This document shows, in pieces, positions 1 through 7,006 of a stretch of 33,256 bases of DNA (its first letter is position 1; the number at the start of each line of letters is the position of its first letter). The notes below the pieces were generated by a model. It was not told the DNA's origin. It saw nothing but the letters and a program-made list of their open reading frames with translations, and did no database searches. A program made the position numbers and the translations under genes. Source of the DNA: Modestobacter altitudinis (lineage in GTDB: Bacteria > Actinomycetota > Actinomycetes > Mycobacteriales > Geodermatophilaceae); the NCBI RefSeq assembly GCF_005930475.1, contig NZ_SJEW01000058.1, forward strand, positions 1 to 33,256, given 5' to 3'.

Positions 1-63
1 GCCCCGCCCGCGCTCCCGACGGCCCCGCCCGCGCTCCCGGTGTCCCCGCCCGCGCTCCCGGTG
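1..63 (+). repeat. 21-bp in-frame tandem repeat (7-aa APPALPx units)
   Basis: Three head-to-tail 21-bp units (1-21, 22-42, 43-63) encode APPALPT, APPALPV and SPPALPV. They differ only at the first and last codons. The array may continue upstream of the window. Period-7 proline repeats before a sorting signal are typical of length-variable wall-spanning stalks. Confidence 0.8.
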
Positions 64-204
64 TCCTCCGTGGCCTCCATGGTGCGAGATCCGGCGGCGC
101 TCGCCTCGACCGGTGACAGCGTCGGACTGTGGGCCGGGCTGAGCCTGGCGCTGCTCGCCGCAGGCGTTGTGCTGCTGGCCCTCGGTCGGTGTTCGCGCGG
201 CTGA
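1..204 (+). CDS. C-terminus of a sortase-anchored (LAxTG) surface protein, 5' end outside window
   Basis: Only the last 67 codons are present, open in frame from base 1 to the TGA at 202-204. The piece starts with a Pro/Ala-rich stretch made of three APPALP-type repeats. It then reads DPAALASTGDS, a roughly 20-residue hydrophobic segment (LWAGLSLALLAAGVVLLALG) and a short basic tail, RCSRG. LASTG followed by a membrane span and positive charges is the cell-wall sorting layout recognised by class E sortases, which in high-GC actinobacteria prefer LAxTG to LPxTG. The proline-rich part is probably a wall-spanning stalk. The exposed domain lies upstream of the window, so its function is unknown. 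A plain single-pass membrane protein is the alternative. Confidence 0.75.
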   Translation, partial: APPALPTAPPALPVSPPALPVSSVASMVRDPAALASTGDSVGLWAGLSLALLAAGVVLLALGRCSRG

Positions 205-267
205 GTCATCCCGGTCCGACCGCCCGCGGGTCACCGGGGTGGGGGCGGCCGCCCGCGCGGAGGAGCG

Positions 268-1173
268 TCAGCAGAACCCGGGCGTGCCCAGCCAGGCGGC
301 CGGAGCGGCGGGGACGTCGTCCCGGAGCACCGTCCCCTCGATCAGCCCGTACGGCCGGTCGTCGGCGTGGTAGACCACCGCACCCGGCCCGTCCAGGGCG
401 TTGTCCAGCCCGAAGGCAGAGAGGTCCTGCAGGAAGTGGTGCTTGTTCGGCATCGAGAACCGGACCTCGGCGACCTCGCGGTGCTGCTCGAGCACCGCCT
501 CGCCCATCGCGAACAGCGTCTGCTGCAGCGCGAGGGAGTGGGTGCCGGCGAAGGTCTCCAGCAACGTCGTCCGGACGGCGTCGTGGGTGCCGTTCCAGTC
601 GACGTCGGTGCCCGTGTACCGCCAGCGGGCGGTCACCGCGGTGGCCAGGATCCGGTCGGTAGTCTCAGGCAGCGTCGTGTACCGGTCGCGCGGGAAGCCC
701 CAGAACTCCGACCCGGTGGTCTTGAGCACGACCAGGTCGGTCAGCCCGGCGAGGACGTGCACGTCATCGCCGTCGACCGTCACCACCGCCGTCCGGACCT
801 CCCCGCCGGCCCGGCGGAACGCGTGGTCGTGCGGCGCGCCGCCGACGGCGATCCGGTCCCAGCCGTAGGACTCGACTGCCACCCGCGCGCCGGAGATCCA
901 CGGCTGCGAGCCGGTGAAGTGGTCGGCCAGCCGGATGCCGAACTCCTCCGGCGAGCCGATCCCGTCGCGAGCGAAGGCGAAGACGGTGTTCTTCTGCGCG
1001 TCGGTCGTGAGCACGTGCCCGTTGTCGCCGGCGGTGTGCGCGGCCGCGAAGTCACCCCGCAGGGCGGAGCTGACGTTGAGGTCGACCAGCGAGTGGCGGG
1101 GGGTGGAGCGGTCGACCGCGACGACGCGGACCTCCGCCTTCCCGTACTGGTTGGGCCCGAGGACGATCGCCAT
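268..1173 (-). CDS. Urate oxidase (uricase)
   Basis: Cofactor-independent urate oxidase, 301 aa and full length for the family. It converts urate, O2 and water to 5-hydroxyisourate and H2O2 in the cytoplasm. Recognisable family blocks are NQYGKAEVRVV at the N-terminus, NVSSALRGDF, the TTDAQKNTV stretch with the active-site Thr and Asp region, SEFWGFPRDRYTTLPET in the middle, and SMPNKHHFLQDLSAFG near the C-terminus with the conserved Asn and His residues. The ATG start has a GGAGA about 11 bases upstream. It is the downstream member of a same-strand block with the next two urate-pathway enzymes, but a 96-bp gap containing a hairpin separates it from them, so it may have its own promoter. The symbol varies between species (pucL, uox), so none is given. 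Confidence 0.96.
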   Translation of the reverse strand: MAIVLGPNQYGKAEVRVVAVDRSTPRHSLVDLNVSSALRGDFAAAHTAGDNGHVLTTDAQKNTVFAFARDGIGSPEEFGIRLADHFTGSQPWISGARVAVESYGWDRIAVGGAPHDHAFRRAGGEVRTAVVTVDGDDVHVLAGLTDLVVLKTTGSEFWGFPRDRYTTLPETTDRILATAVTARWRYTGTDVDWNGTHDAVRTTLLETFAGTHSLALQQTLFAMGEAVLEQHREVAEVRFSMPNKHHFLQDLSAFGLDNALDGPGAVVYHADDRPYGLIEGTVLRDDVPAAPAAWLGTPGFC

Positions 1174-1208
1174 GCGCGCACTGTCTCCGATCGAGGTTGC
1201 TGCGATGT

Positions 1209-1219
1209 TTCCCGTGGAA
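1209..1219. promoter_or_regulatory. Possible operator upstream of uricase (TTCC-N3-GGAA)
   Basis: A short inverted repeat, TTCC-CGT-GGAA, lies 36 bases upstream of the uricase ATG in the gap before the hydroxyisourate hydrolase. Position and symmetry fit a repressor site for urate or purine control. The half-sites are only four bases, so chance is a real alternative. Confidence 0.3.
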
Positions 1220-1229
1220 CCGACGTGAG

Positions 1230-1267
1230 GGAGTCCCAGCGCATCATCTTCCGAGCTCTGGGACTCC
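1230..1267 (-). terminator. Hairpin between hydroxyisourate hydrolase and uricase genes
   Basis: GGAGTCCCAG (1230-1239) pairs perfectly with CTGGGACTCC (1258-1267) across an 18-base loop. It begins two bases after the stop codon of the hydroxyisourate hydrolase gene on the minus strand and has no U-tract, which is usual for actinobacterial terminators. It would end or attenuate the upstream two-gene transcript before uricase. Confidence 0.55.
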
Positions 1268-1269
1268 GG

Positions 1270-1587
1270 TCAGCTCCCGCGGTAGGTCGAGTAGGCGAAC
1301 GGGGAGAGCAGCAGCGGCACGTGGTGGTGCTCGGTGGGCTCCCGGACGGCGAAGGTCAGCATCACCTCCGGCCAGAAGGTCTCCCGTCCCTGCGCCTGCG
1401 ACCACGCGCCGGTGGCGAAGACCAGCCGGTGCGGGCCGGCCGCGGTCGGGTCCTCGGTGAGCCGGCACCGCCCGTCGGCGTCGGTCGTGCCGCTGGCGAC
1501 GACGCCGTCGGCGTCCAGCAGCTGGACGGTCATCCCGGCTGCGGGGCGGCCCAGGGCGGCGTCCAGCACGTGCGTCGACACGCTCAT
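1270..1587 (-). CDS. uraH: 5-Hydroxyisourate hydrolase (transthyretin-like)
   Basis: HIUase of 105 aa, second enzyme of urate breakdown: it hydrolyses 5-hydroxyisourate to OHCU. The sequence begins MSVSTHVLDAALGRPAAGM, with the conserved His of the family's STHVLD block, and ends with the diagnostic C-terminal tetrapeptide YRGS (YSTYRGS), which forms part of the active site and separates HIUases from transthyretins. Length is normal. Its ATG overlaps the stop of the OHCU decarboxylase gene by four bases (ATGA), so the two are translationally coupled. Confidence 0.96.
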   Translation of the reverse strand: MSVSTHVLDAALGRPAAGMTVQLLDADGVVASGTTDADGRCRLTEDPTAAGPHRLVFATGAWSQAQGRETFWPEVMLTFAVREPTEHHHVPLLLSPFAYSTYRGS

Positions 1588-2111
1588 GGGGCCCCGTTCT
1601 CCATCAGCCGGCGTACCCGCAGCGCGGTGATCTCGGCCAGCTGCCCGGTCACCTCGACCCGCTCGACGTCCACGTCGTTGGCCAGCCGGCGGTGCAGCTC
1701 GGCCAGCATCTCCTCGGCCGACCGGCCCGCGGCACGGACCAGGAACACGTGATGGAAGCGCTCCTCGTAGGCCCGGTTCCCGGCCAGCACGGCCGCCTTC
1801 AGCTCGGCGTCGGCGTCGGCCATCCCGTGCTGCTCCCGCCGCGACGAGCGGGCCTCGGTGCTGGACCCGGTCACCCGGTCACCGATCCGCGGGTGGGCGG
1901 TCAGCGCGATCGCGACCTCCTCCCAGGGCAGCGCGCGGCTGACCTGCTCGACCCGCCGCACCAGCGTGTCGACGTCCGGGTACGGCCGACCGACCGCCAC
2001 CTCGGTGGCGAACCTCGGGGCGGCGTTGATCGCCTGCAGCACGTCCTCCACCTGTTCGACCGGTTCGGAGTTGAAGCGCGTGAGGGCAGCGGGGACGGCG
2101 GGCTCAGGCAC
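1584..2111 (-). CDS. uraD: OHCU decarboxylase
   Basis: 2-Oxo-4-hydroxy-4-carboxy-5-ureidoimidazoline decarboxylase, 175 aa, third step of urate oxidation, giving S-allantoin. Diagnostic motifs are ALTAHPRIGDR, with the catalytic His, and NRAYEERFHHVFLVRAAGRS in the C-terminal half. It is first in the uraD-uraH pair. The start is a GTG at 2111 with no Shine-Dalgarno-like sequence upstream. CATCCT lies seven bases before the GTG and could be a -10 box of a leaderless transcript (inference). The gene is divergent from the DUF6986 lyase with only 49 bases between them, so the two promoters must overlap. Confidence 0.95.
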   Translation of the reverse strand: MPEPAVPAALTRFNSEPVEQVEDVLQAINAAPRFATEVAVGRPYPDVDTLVRRVEQVSRALPWEEVAIALTAHPRIGDRVTGSSTEARSSRREQHGMADADAELKAAVLAGNRAYEERFHHVFLVRAAGRSAEEMLAELHRRLANDVDVERVEVTGQLAEITALRVRRLMENGAP

Positions 2112-2160
2112 GTGGGAGAGGATGCCAGTTCGCGACCCGGGTCAGGACAACGGAGGCACG

Positions 2161-3363
2161 GTGGTCCCCGAGCACGTCCTCGCCGCACTCGACCGGCAGC
2201 TGGCGCCCGTGGACGCCGCCCGGCAGGCCGCCTACCCGGGCGAGTCCCCGGCCCGGCAGCCGGTGCACACCTGCTACGTCCCGGCCGACGCCGTCGTCCC
2301 CGGGCTGGTGGCCTCCTGGGGCGCGACCGCGCTCGCCGCGCTCGACGAGCACGGCCTGCCCGACCTCGGTCTGGACGCCGGCCTGGTCGCCGACGTGCTG
2401 CCCCGGGTGCGCCGCAAGCTGGCCGCCGAGCCCGTCGAGGACCTGCGGGTCGACGCCGAGGACGGCTACCGGGGGTCGCCGGAGGCCGAGGACGACGACG
2501 TCCGGGCCGCGGCCGGCGTCCTGGCCGCCGAGGCGACGCTGCCGCCGTTCCTCGGAGTCCGGGCGAAGTCGCTGGAGGAGCCCACCCGGCGCCGCGGCGT
2601 CCGCAGCCTGGACCTGTTCCTGACCGGGCTGGCCGCGACCGGCCGGGAGCGGGCCGTCGTCACCCTGCCCAAGGTCACCGCCGTCGAGCAGGTCACCGCG
2701 TTCCTGCCGGTCCTCGACGCGCTGCAGCAGACCAGCGGGCTCGCGCTGGACCTGGAGCTGCAGGTCGAGACACCGCAGGCGGTGCTGGGCGCGGACGGCA
2801 CGGCGACCCTGGCCCGGATGCTGCACGCCGGGGAGGGCCGGGTCACCGGGCTGCACTACGGCACCTACGACTACAGCGCCTCGCTGGGCATCGCCGCCGC
2901 CCACCAGGCCTCCGACCACCCGGCGGCCGACGCCGCCAAGCAGGCCATGCAGGTGGCCGTCGCCGGCACCGGCGCGCGCGCCGTCGACGGGTCGACCAAC
3001 GTGCTCCCGGTCGGGTCGACGGCGGAGGTGCACGCCGCCTGGCGGGTGCACGCCGGGCTGGTCCGCCGGGCCCTCGAGCGTGGCTTCTACCAGGGCTGGG
3101 ACCTGCACCCCGCCCAGCTGGTCACCCGGTACGTGGCGACCTACGCGTTCTTCCGGGCCGCACTGCCGGCCGCGGCCGCCCGGCTGACCGCGTACGTGAG
3201 CCGGGTCGAGGGCGGGGTGCTGGACGAGCCGGCCACCGCCCGCGCACTGGCCACCGTGGTGCTGCGCGGGCTGGACTGCGGCGCCCTCGACGTCTCCGAG
3301 GTCGAGTCCGCGACCGGCCTGGACCGGGCTGCGCTCGACGGCCTGGCCGGCCGGCGGCGCTGA
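2161..3363 (+). CDS. CitE/HpcH-like aldolase-lyase family protein (DUF6986 type)
   Basis: About 400 aa, resembling the phosphoenolpyruvate-binding (citrate lyase beta/HpcH aldolase) superfamily: DLRVDAEDGYRG, RAKSLEEPTRRR, VTLPKV, LELQVETPQAVL and LHYGTYDYSASLGI. In this fold the Glu of VETPQ and the Asp of GTYDYS are the usual Mg2+ ligands. GFYQGWDLHPAQLVTRYVA is the C-terminal signature of the DUF6986 group. The substrate is unknown. Its divergent position against urate genes suggests, but does not prove, a role in purine or ureide carbon metabolism. The GTG at 2161 is chosen because GGAGG sits at 2152-2156. An in-frame ATG at 2122 would add 13 residues but has its AG-rich stretch too close. 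Confidence 0.85.
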   Translation: MVPEHVLAALDRQLAPVDAARQAAYPGESPARQPVHTCYVPADAVVPGLVASWGATALAALDEHGLPDLGLDAGLVADVLPRVRRKLAAEPVEDLRVDAEDGYRGSPEAEDDDVRAAAGVLAAEATLPPFLGVRAKSLEEPTRRRGVRSLDLFLTGLAATGRERAVVTLPKVTAVEQVTAFLPVLDALQQTSGLALDLELQVETPQAVLGADGTATLARMLHAGEGRVTGLHYGTYDYSASLGIAAAHQASDHPAADAAKQAMQVAVAGTGARAVDGSTNVLPVGSTAEVHAAWRVHAGLVRRALERGFYQGWDLHPAQLVTRYVATYAFFRAALPAAAARLTAYVSRVEGGVLDEPATARALATVVLRGLDCGALDVSEVESATGLDRAALDGLAGRRR

Positions 3364-3454
3364 CCCGGGCGCGGCGACACGCCGACGCAGGCCCGCACGA
3401 CGCGTGAGCAGGAGGGCAAGTGCGCAGGCCGACCGTTCGTCCGGAGGCAGCTGA

Positions 3455-3472
3455 GGGACCCGGGTGGGTCCC
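3455..3472 (+). terminator. Small GC-rich hairpin after the DUF6986 gene
   Basis: GGGACCC (3455-3461) and GGGTCCC (3466-3472) form a perfect 7-bp stem with a 4-base loop, without a T-run. It lies in the 178-bp gap between the DUF6986 gene and the MEDS-HATPase gene and may terminate the former. Nothing else was recognised in this gap apart from the Shine-Dalgarno of the next gene. Confidence 0.35.
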
Positions 3473-3541
3473 GCCGTCGACGGGTGTCTGAGAATGCGGC
3501 GAGCCGTCGCGGTCCCGCGTCCCGGGAGAGGAGAGCCGTCA

Positions 3542-4468
3542 GTGACCGTCAGCCCGGTCGTCCCCGAGCACGACCTCCTCGTCGTCGACTCGGACGAGCA
3601 GCTCCGCACCGCCGCCGCGGCGTTCCTCGGCGAGGGCCGGGACGGCGGTGACCTGATGCGGGCCTCGCTCCCCGGCTGGCTGGTCGACGAGCTGGCGCCC
3701 ACGCTGCCCGAGGTCACCTTCGCCGCCGCGGAACAGGCCGTGTGGCGGCGCGAACCGGACCTCATCGGCTCGATCCGCACGGTGGCCACCGAGTGCGCCC
3801 CGCGCCGCTACCGGCTGCTGGGCCTGGTCACCGCTCCCGGAGGGCGCGCCTGGGACGAGCGCCGCCGCTGCGAGGCGATCACCAACATGGCCTACGCCGG
3901 CCAGGCGGTCTCCATCCTCTGCCTGTACGACCGCCGGACGGTGCCGGACGGGGCGCTGGCCGCCGCGGCCGTGACCCACCCTCACCTGCGCACCGGGCAC
4001 GGCCGCGAGGTCAACCCGGGGTACCGGGACCCGCGCGCCTACCTCGACGGGCTCGACGTCCCCGAGGAGCCCGTCCAGCGGACCGCGCCGGTGCTCGCGA
4101 TCGACGCGGCGCCGTCGCTGCCGCAGTTCCGCCACCAGCTCCGTGCCGCCCTCCGCGGCCGGGCGGGGGACCGGGACACCGAGGAGGACTTCCACCTCGC
4201 GGCCAGCGAGATCGCGGCGAACGCCTTCCGGCACGGCACCCCGCCGGTGTCCGCCCGGTTGTGGGCCGTCCCGGACCGGCTGGTCTGCACGATCACCGAC
4301 GCCGGCACCAGCTACCGCGACGCCACGGCCGGGTACCAGCCGGCCCACGGGGACGACCTCTCCCGCGGCGGCATGGGCCTCTGGCTGGCCCGCAAGCTGT
4401 GCGACCACGTCGACCTCGTCCGCGGTCCCGCGGGGCTGACCGTCCGGCTGGTCACCGCGCTGCGCTGA
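3542..4468 (+). CDS. MEDS domain-HATPase anti-sigma-type regulator (RsbA family)
   Basis: About 308 aa. Residues 1-190 match the MEDS (DcmR-like) sensory domain found in front of anti-sigma kinases: HDLLVVDSDEQL, then AYAGQAVSILCLYD. The C-terminal 110 residues are an RsbW-like HATPase: N-box EIAANAFRHG, G1-like DAGTSYRDA, and G2 RGGMGLWLARKLCDHV. There is no histidine-kinase dimerisation domain, so it should act by binding or phosphorylating an anti-sigma antagonist, not a response regulator. The STAS protein at 6.5 kb is a plausible but unproven partner. The GTG start at 3542 follows AGGAGA (3529-3534) at 7 bases; an upstream in-frame ATG at 3464 has no such site. It converges on the acetyltransferase gene. 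Confidence 0.85.
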   Translation: MTVSPVVPEHDLLVVDSDEQLRTAAAAFLGEGRDGGDLMRASLPGWLVDELAPTLPEVTFAAAEQAVWRREPDLIGSIRTVATECAPRRYRLLGLVTAPGGRAWDERRRCEAITNMAYAGQAVSILCLYDRRTVPDGALAAAAVTHPHLRTGHGREVNPGYRDPRAYLDGLDVPEEPVQRTAPVLAIDAAPSLPQFRHQLRAALRGRAGDRDTEEDFHLAASEIAANAFRHGTPPVSARLWAVPDRLVCTITDAGTSYRDATAGYQPAHGDDLSRGGMGLWLARKLCDHVDLVRGPAGLTVRLVTALR

Positions 4469-4480
4469 GCCTCGCTCAGC
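4464..4480. terminator. Short hairpin spanning two convergent stop codons
   Basis: GCTGAG (4464-4469) and CTCAGC (4475-4480) form a 6-bp stem with a 5-base loop that includes the stop codons of both convergent genes. It is small, so terminator function is tentative. Confidence 0.35.
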
Positions 4481-5027
4481 CGAGCTGCCGGACCACCCGG
4501 GCCGGGTTGCCGACGGCGAGGACGCCGGCGGGCAGGTCCCTGGTCACGACCGCGCCGGCCCCGACGACGGTGCCCGCCCCGATCGTGACGCCGGGCAGCA
4601 CGATCACGCCACCGCCCAGCCAGACGTCGTCGGCGAGGGTGATCGGCGCCGAGCCCTCCCAGCCCTCGCGACGGCGGCCGACGTCCAGCGGGTGGGTGGC
4701 GGTGAGGAACTGGCAGTTCGGGCCGATCTGCACGAAGTCGCCCACGGTGATCCGGCCGACGTCGAGGAAGACCGCGCCCCAGTTGACGAAGACGTTGGCG
4801 CCGACGGTGACGTTGTAGCCGTAGTCGCAGCGCAGCTCCGGGCGGATCGTGGTGTTGACCCCGACCGACCCGAACAGCTCGGTGAGCAGCTCCGTGCGGC
4901 GGGCGTGCTCCGGCTCGGCGTTGTACCGGGCGGTCAGCTCGGCCGCCCGGCGGCCGTCGGTGCGCAGGTCGGGGTCGTCGGCCATGTACTCCTGGCCGGC
5001 CAGCATCCGGTCCTTCATCTCGCCCAT
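4476..5027 (-). CDS. Maltose/galactoside-type O-acetyltransferase (LbH hexapeptide)
   Basis: A 183-aa acetyl-CoA-dependent sugar O-acetyltransferase of the LacA/Maa/NodL group. The N-terminus MKDRMLAGQEYMADDPDL followed by RRAAELTARYN is the Mac domain typical of the group. The rest is a left-handed beta-helix of hexapeptide repeats (ITVGDFVQIG, VWLGGGVIVLPGVTIGAGTVVGAGAVVTRDLPAG) ending GNPARVVRQLG. The catalytic His is in FLTATHPLD. Length is typical. The ATG at 5027 is used; a second ATG three codons later fits equally well. It is divergent from the NmrA gene. The acceptor sugar cannot be told from sequence. Confidence 0.92.
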   Translation of the reverse strand: MGEMKDRMLAGQEYMADDPDLRTDGRRAAELTARYNAEPEHARRTELLTELFGSVGVNTTIRPELRCDYGYNVTVGANVFVNWGAVFLDVGRITVGDFVQIGPNCQFLTATHPLDVGRRREGWEGSAPITLADDVWLGGGVIVLPGVTIGAGTVVGAGAVVTRDLPAGVLAVGNPARVVRQLG

Positions 5028-5069
5028 CCCGGCACGGTAGCGGCCGCCGGGAGGTGCCTCAGCCCTAAG

Positions 5070-5942
5070 GTGACGCCTGTGATCGTGGTGACCGCGGCGG
5101 GCGGGTCCACCGGGACGGCGGTGGTGCGGGCGCTGCGCGCCCGTGGCCGGTCCGTGCGGGCGGTGGTCGGCCGGCGCGGACCCCGCCCGGAGCTCACCGC
5201 GCTCGGCGCCGAGGTCGTCGTCGCCGAGCTGGGCCGGCCGATGGCCTGGTCGGGCGTCCTCGCGGGGGCCGAGGCGCTGTACCTGATCTGGCCGAACTTC
5301 GACCCCGACGAGGCCGACGGCGCGCCGGCGCTGTTCGCCGAGGCCCGCCGGGCCGGGCTCCCCCGGCTGGTCTACCACTCGGTGCTGCGCCCCCAGCTGC
5401 GGGTCATGCCGCACCACGCGGCCAAGGACCGCGCCGAGGAGGCGTTGGACACCAGCGGCCTGCGGTCCTGGCGGGTGCTGCAGCCGTGCGCCTACGCCGA
5501 CAACCTCGACGGCCAGCTCGCGGCGGCGGGCACCGACGGGGTGCTGCGGAGCCCCTGGGGCCTCCGGACGGCGCAGTCGCTGGTCGACCTGCGCGACGTC
5601 GCCGAGGCCGCGGCGGTGCTGCTGACCGAGGACGGGCTGGACGGCGGCACGTTCGAGGCGGCCGGTCCCGAGCCGCTGACCGCCCCGCGGATCGCCCTGC
5701 TGGTCGGCGAGCGGCTGGGACGCGAGGTGCGGGCCGAGGACGTCGTCCCGGGCGGTGAGGTGCCCACCTCCTACGCAGCCCGCTGCCGCCGGACCATGTT
5801 CGACCACTATCGGGCGCACGGGTTCACCGGCAGCCCCCGGGTGCTCACCGACCTGCTCGGCCGCGCTCCGCGGAGCTACGCCGAGCACCTGGCCGACCTG
5901 GACCTCGGCGAGCGCGGCCACCCCGACCGGACGCCGGCGTGA
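5070..5942 (+). CDS. NmrA-like NAD(P)-binding protein
   Basis: Atypical short-chain dehydrogenase of the NmrA/HSCARG group, about 290 aa. The N-terminus VIVVTAAGGSTGTAVVRAL is a Rossmann nucleotide-binding loop, and YHSVLRPQ plus the Lys in HHAAKDRAEE match the group; the classical YxxxK is not evident. Members act as redox sensors or NAD(P)H-dependent quinone or nitro reductases. GTG 5070 is preferred because GGGAGGT lies at 5049-5055; GTG 5079 is possible and matches usual family N-termini better. Its stop overlaps the next gene by GTGA, so it is co-translated with a MarR regulator that probably controls the pair. Confidence 0.85.
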   Translation: MTPVIVVTAAGGSTGTAVVRALRARGRSVRAVVGRRGPRPELTALGAEVVVAELGRPMAWSGVLAGAEALYLIWPNFDPDEADGAPALFAEARRAGLPRLVYHSVLRPQLRVMPHHAAKDRAEEALDTSGLRSWRVLQPCAYADNLDGQLAAAGTDGVLRSPWGLRTAQSLVDLRDVAEAAAVLLTEDGLDGGTFEAAGPEPLTAPRIALLVGERLGREVRAEDVVPGGEVPTSYAARCRRTMFDHYRAHGFTGSPRVLTDLLGRAPRSYAEHLADLDLGERGHPDRTPA

Positions 5943-6469
5943 GCGACCGGGCCGGCGGGGACGCGATGGACGAGATCCTCCGGCAGTGGGCCCGGGAGCG
6001 CCCGGACCTGGACTGCTCGCCGATGGGCGTCATCGGCCGGATCAGCCAGCTGCAGCGTGAGGTCTTCCTCGCCCAGCGGGCCACCTTCGCCCGGCACGGG
6101 CTGGACGCGCCGTCCTTCGACGTCCTCGCCGCGCTGCGCCGGGCGGGGGAGCCCTACCAGCTCACCCCGACCGCGCTGATGCGCACCGCGCTGGTCACCA
6201 GCGGGGCGATCACCCAGCGGCTGGACCGGCTGGAGGAGAGGGGGCTGATCACCCGGGGCCGCAGCGACGCCGACGGCCGGGCCGTCGTCGTCACGCTGAC
6301 CGACGCCGGCCGGACGGCGCTGGACACGGCCCTGCCCGACCACCTGGAGACCGAGCGCGACATGCTCGCCGGCCTGACCGACGACGAGCGCGACCAGCTG
6401 GGGGCTCTGCTGCGGCGCTGGCTGGTGGCGCTGGGCCGGGTCCCCGGCGGCATCCCCGACCCCTCTTGA
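5939..6469 (+). CDS. MarR family transcriptional regulator
   Basis: A 176-aa winged-helix regulator: LTPTALMRTALVTSGAITQRLDRLEERGLITR is the helix-turn-helix and recognition region, and SDADGRAVVVTLTDAGR is the beta-wing with its conserved DxR. The N-terminal ISQLQREVFLAQRATFARHGL forms the dimerisation helix. The GTG start overlaps the stop of the NmrA gene by four bases, which implies coupled translation and probable autoregulation of the pair. Its ligand is likely a small phenolic or electrophile, judging by family habit and the redox neighbour (inference). A terminator-like repeat follows the stop. Confidence 0.92.
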   Translation: MSDRAGGDAMDEILRQWARERPDLDCSPMGVIGRISQLQREVFLAQRATFARHGLDAPSFDVLAALRRAGEPYQLTPTALMRTALVTSGAITQRLDRLEERGLITRGRSDADGRAVVVTLTDAGRTALDTALPDHLETERDMLAGLTDDERDQLGALLRRWLVALGRVPGGIPDPS

Positions 6470-6472
6470 CGG

Positions 6473-6521
6473 CCCCCTCCAGAGGCTCGCGCCGAGCTTG
6501 CGAGGCGTGAGGAGGAGGGGG
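6473..6521. terminator. Terminator-like interspersed repeat, copy 1
   Basis: CCCCCTCC (6473-6480) pairs with GGAGGGGG (6514-6521), and inside it CTCGC (6486-6490) pairs with GCGAG (6500-6504). It lies between the convergent MarR and STAS genes and can terminate both. Bases 6484-6511 match 28759-28786 in the polyketide cluster at 27 of 28 positions, so this is a member of a dispersed hairpin family. Confidence 0.7.
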
Positions 6522-6529
6522 TCCTCTCG

Positions 6530-6925
6530 TCAGCTGTGCTCGCGGGAGCGGTGGGTGGCCTCGTGCACGTCCTCGGGGGCGTCCGGACGGCGGTCGATGA
6601 CGGTGAACCGGTGCCACAGCCCGCTCAGCTGCAGCGGCCGGGTGACGTTGTCGTCCCCGACGACCAGCGCCAGCTCGATGCCGCGGGGCTGGCACATCTT
6701 CTGCACCTGCACCAGCGTGGACAGCCCGGCGGAGTTCAGGAAGGTCACCTCGCGGGTGTCCAGCTGGACCCGGCGCAGCTGGGGCGCGCCGAGCAGCAGG
6801 TCCGTCATCGCCCGCACCAGTGGGCGCCGTGCCCCCTCGGTCAGCTCGCCGGTCAGCGTGATCTCCGCTGAGTGGGTGTCCTGCTCGGTGACCTCGACGT
6901 CGACGCTGGCATCCGGATCGTCCAT
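6530..6925 (-). CDS. STAS-domain anti-sigma factor antagonist
   Basis: About 131 aa, a single STAS domain (SpoIIAA/RsbV fold). It starts MDDPDASVDVEVTEQ, with a beta strand in AEITLTGELTEGAR. The signature VTFLNSAGLSTLVQVQKM contains the phosphorylatable Ser (LNSAGLS) used in partner switching with HATPase anti-sigma kinases. The ATG at 6925 is chosen because GGAAGGA precedes it at normal spacing; an ATG at 6958 would add 11 residues without a good ribosome site. It is divergent from the FMN reductase gene across 81 bp, and no sigma factor gene is adjacent. A functional link with the MEDS-HATPase at 3.5 kb is possible. Confidence 0.88.
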   Translation of the reverse strand: MDDPDASVDVEVTEQDTHSAEITLTGELTEGARRPLVRAMTDLLLGAPQLRRVQLDTREVTFLNSAGLSTLVQVQKMCQPRGIELALVVGDDNVTRPLQLSGLWHRFTVIDRRPDAPEDVHEATHRSREHS

Positions 6926-7006
6926 GGCCTTGTCCTTCCCGGTGCTCTCGGGGTTCATGCTGACGACTATGTTCAAGTCCTCAACCACTTGTTCCAGGAG
7001 CAGCCC

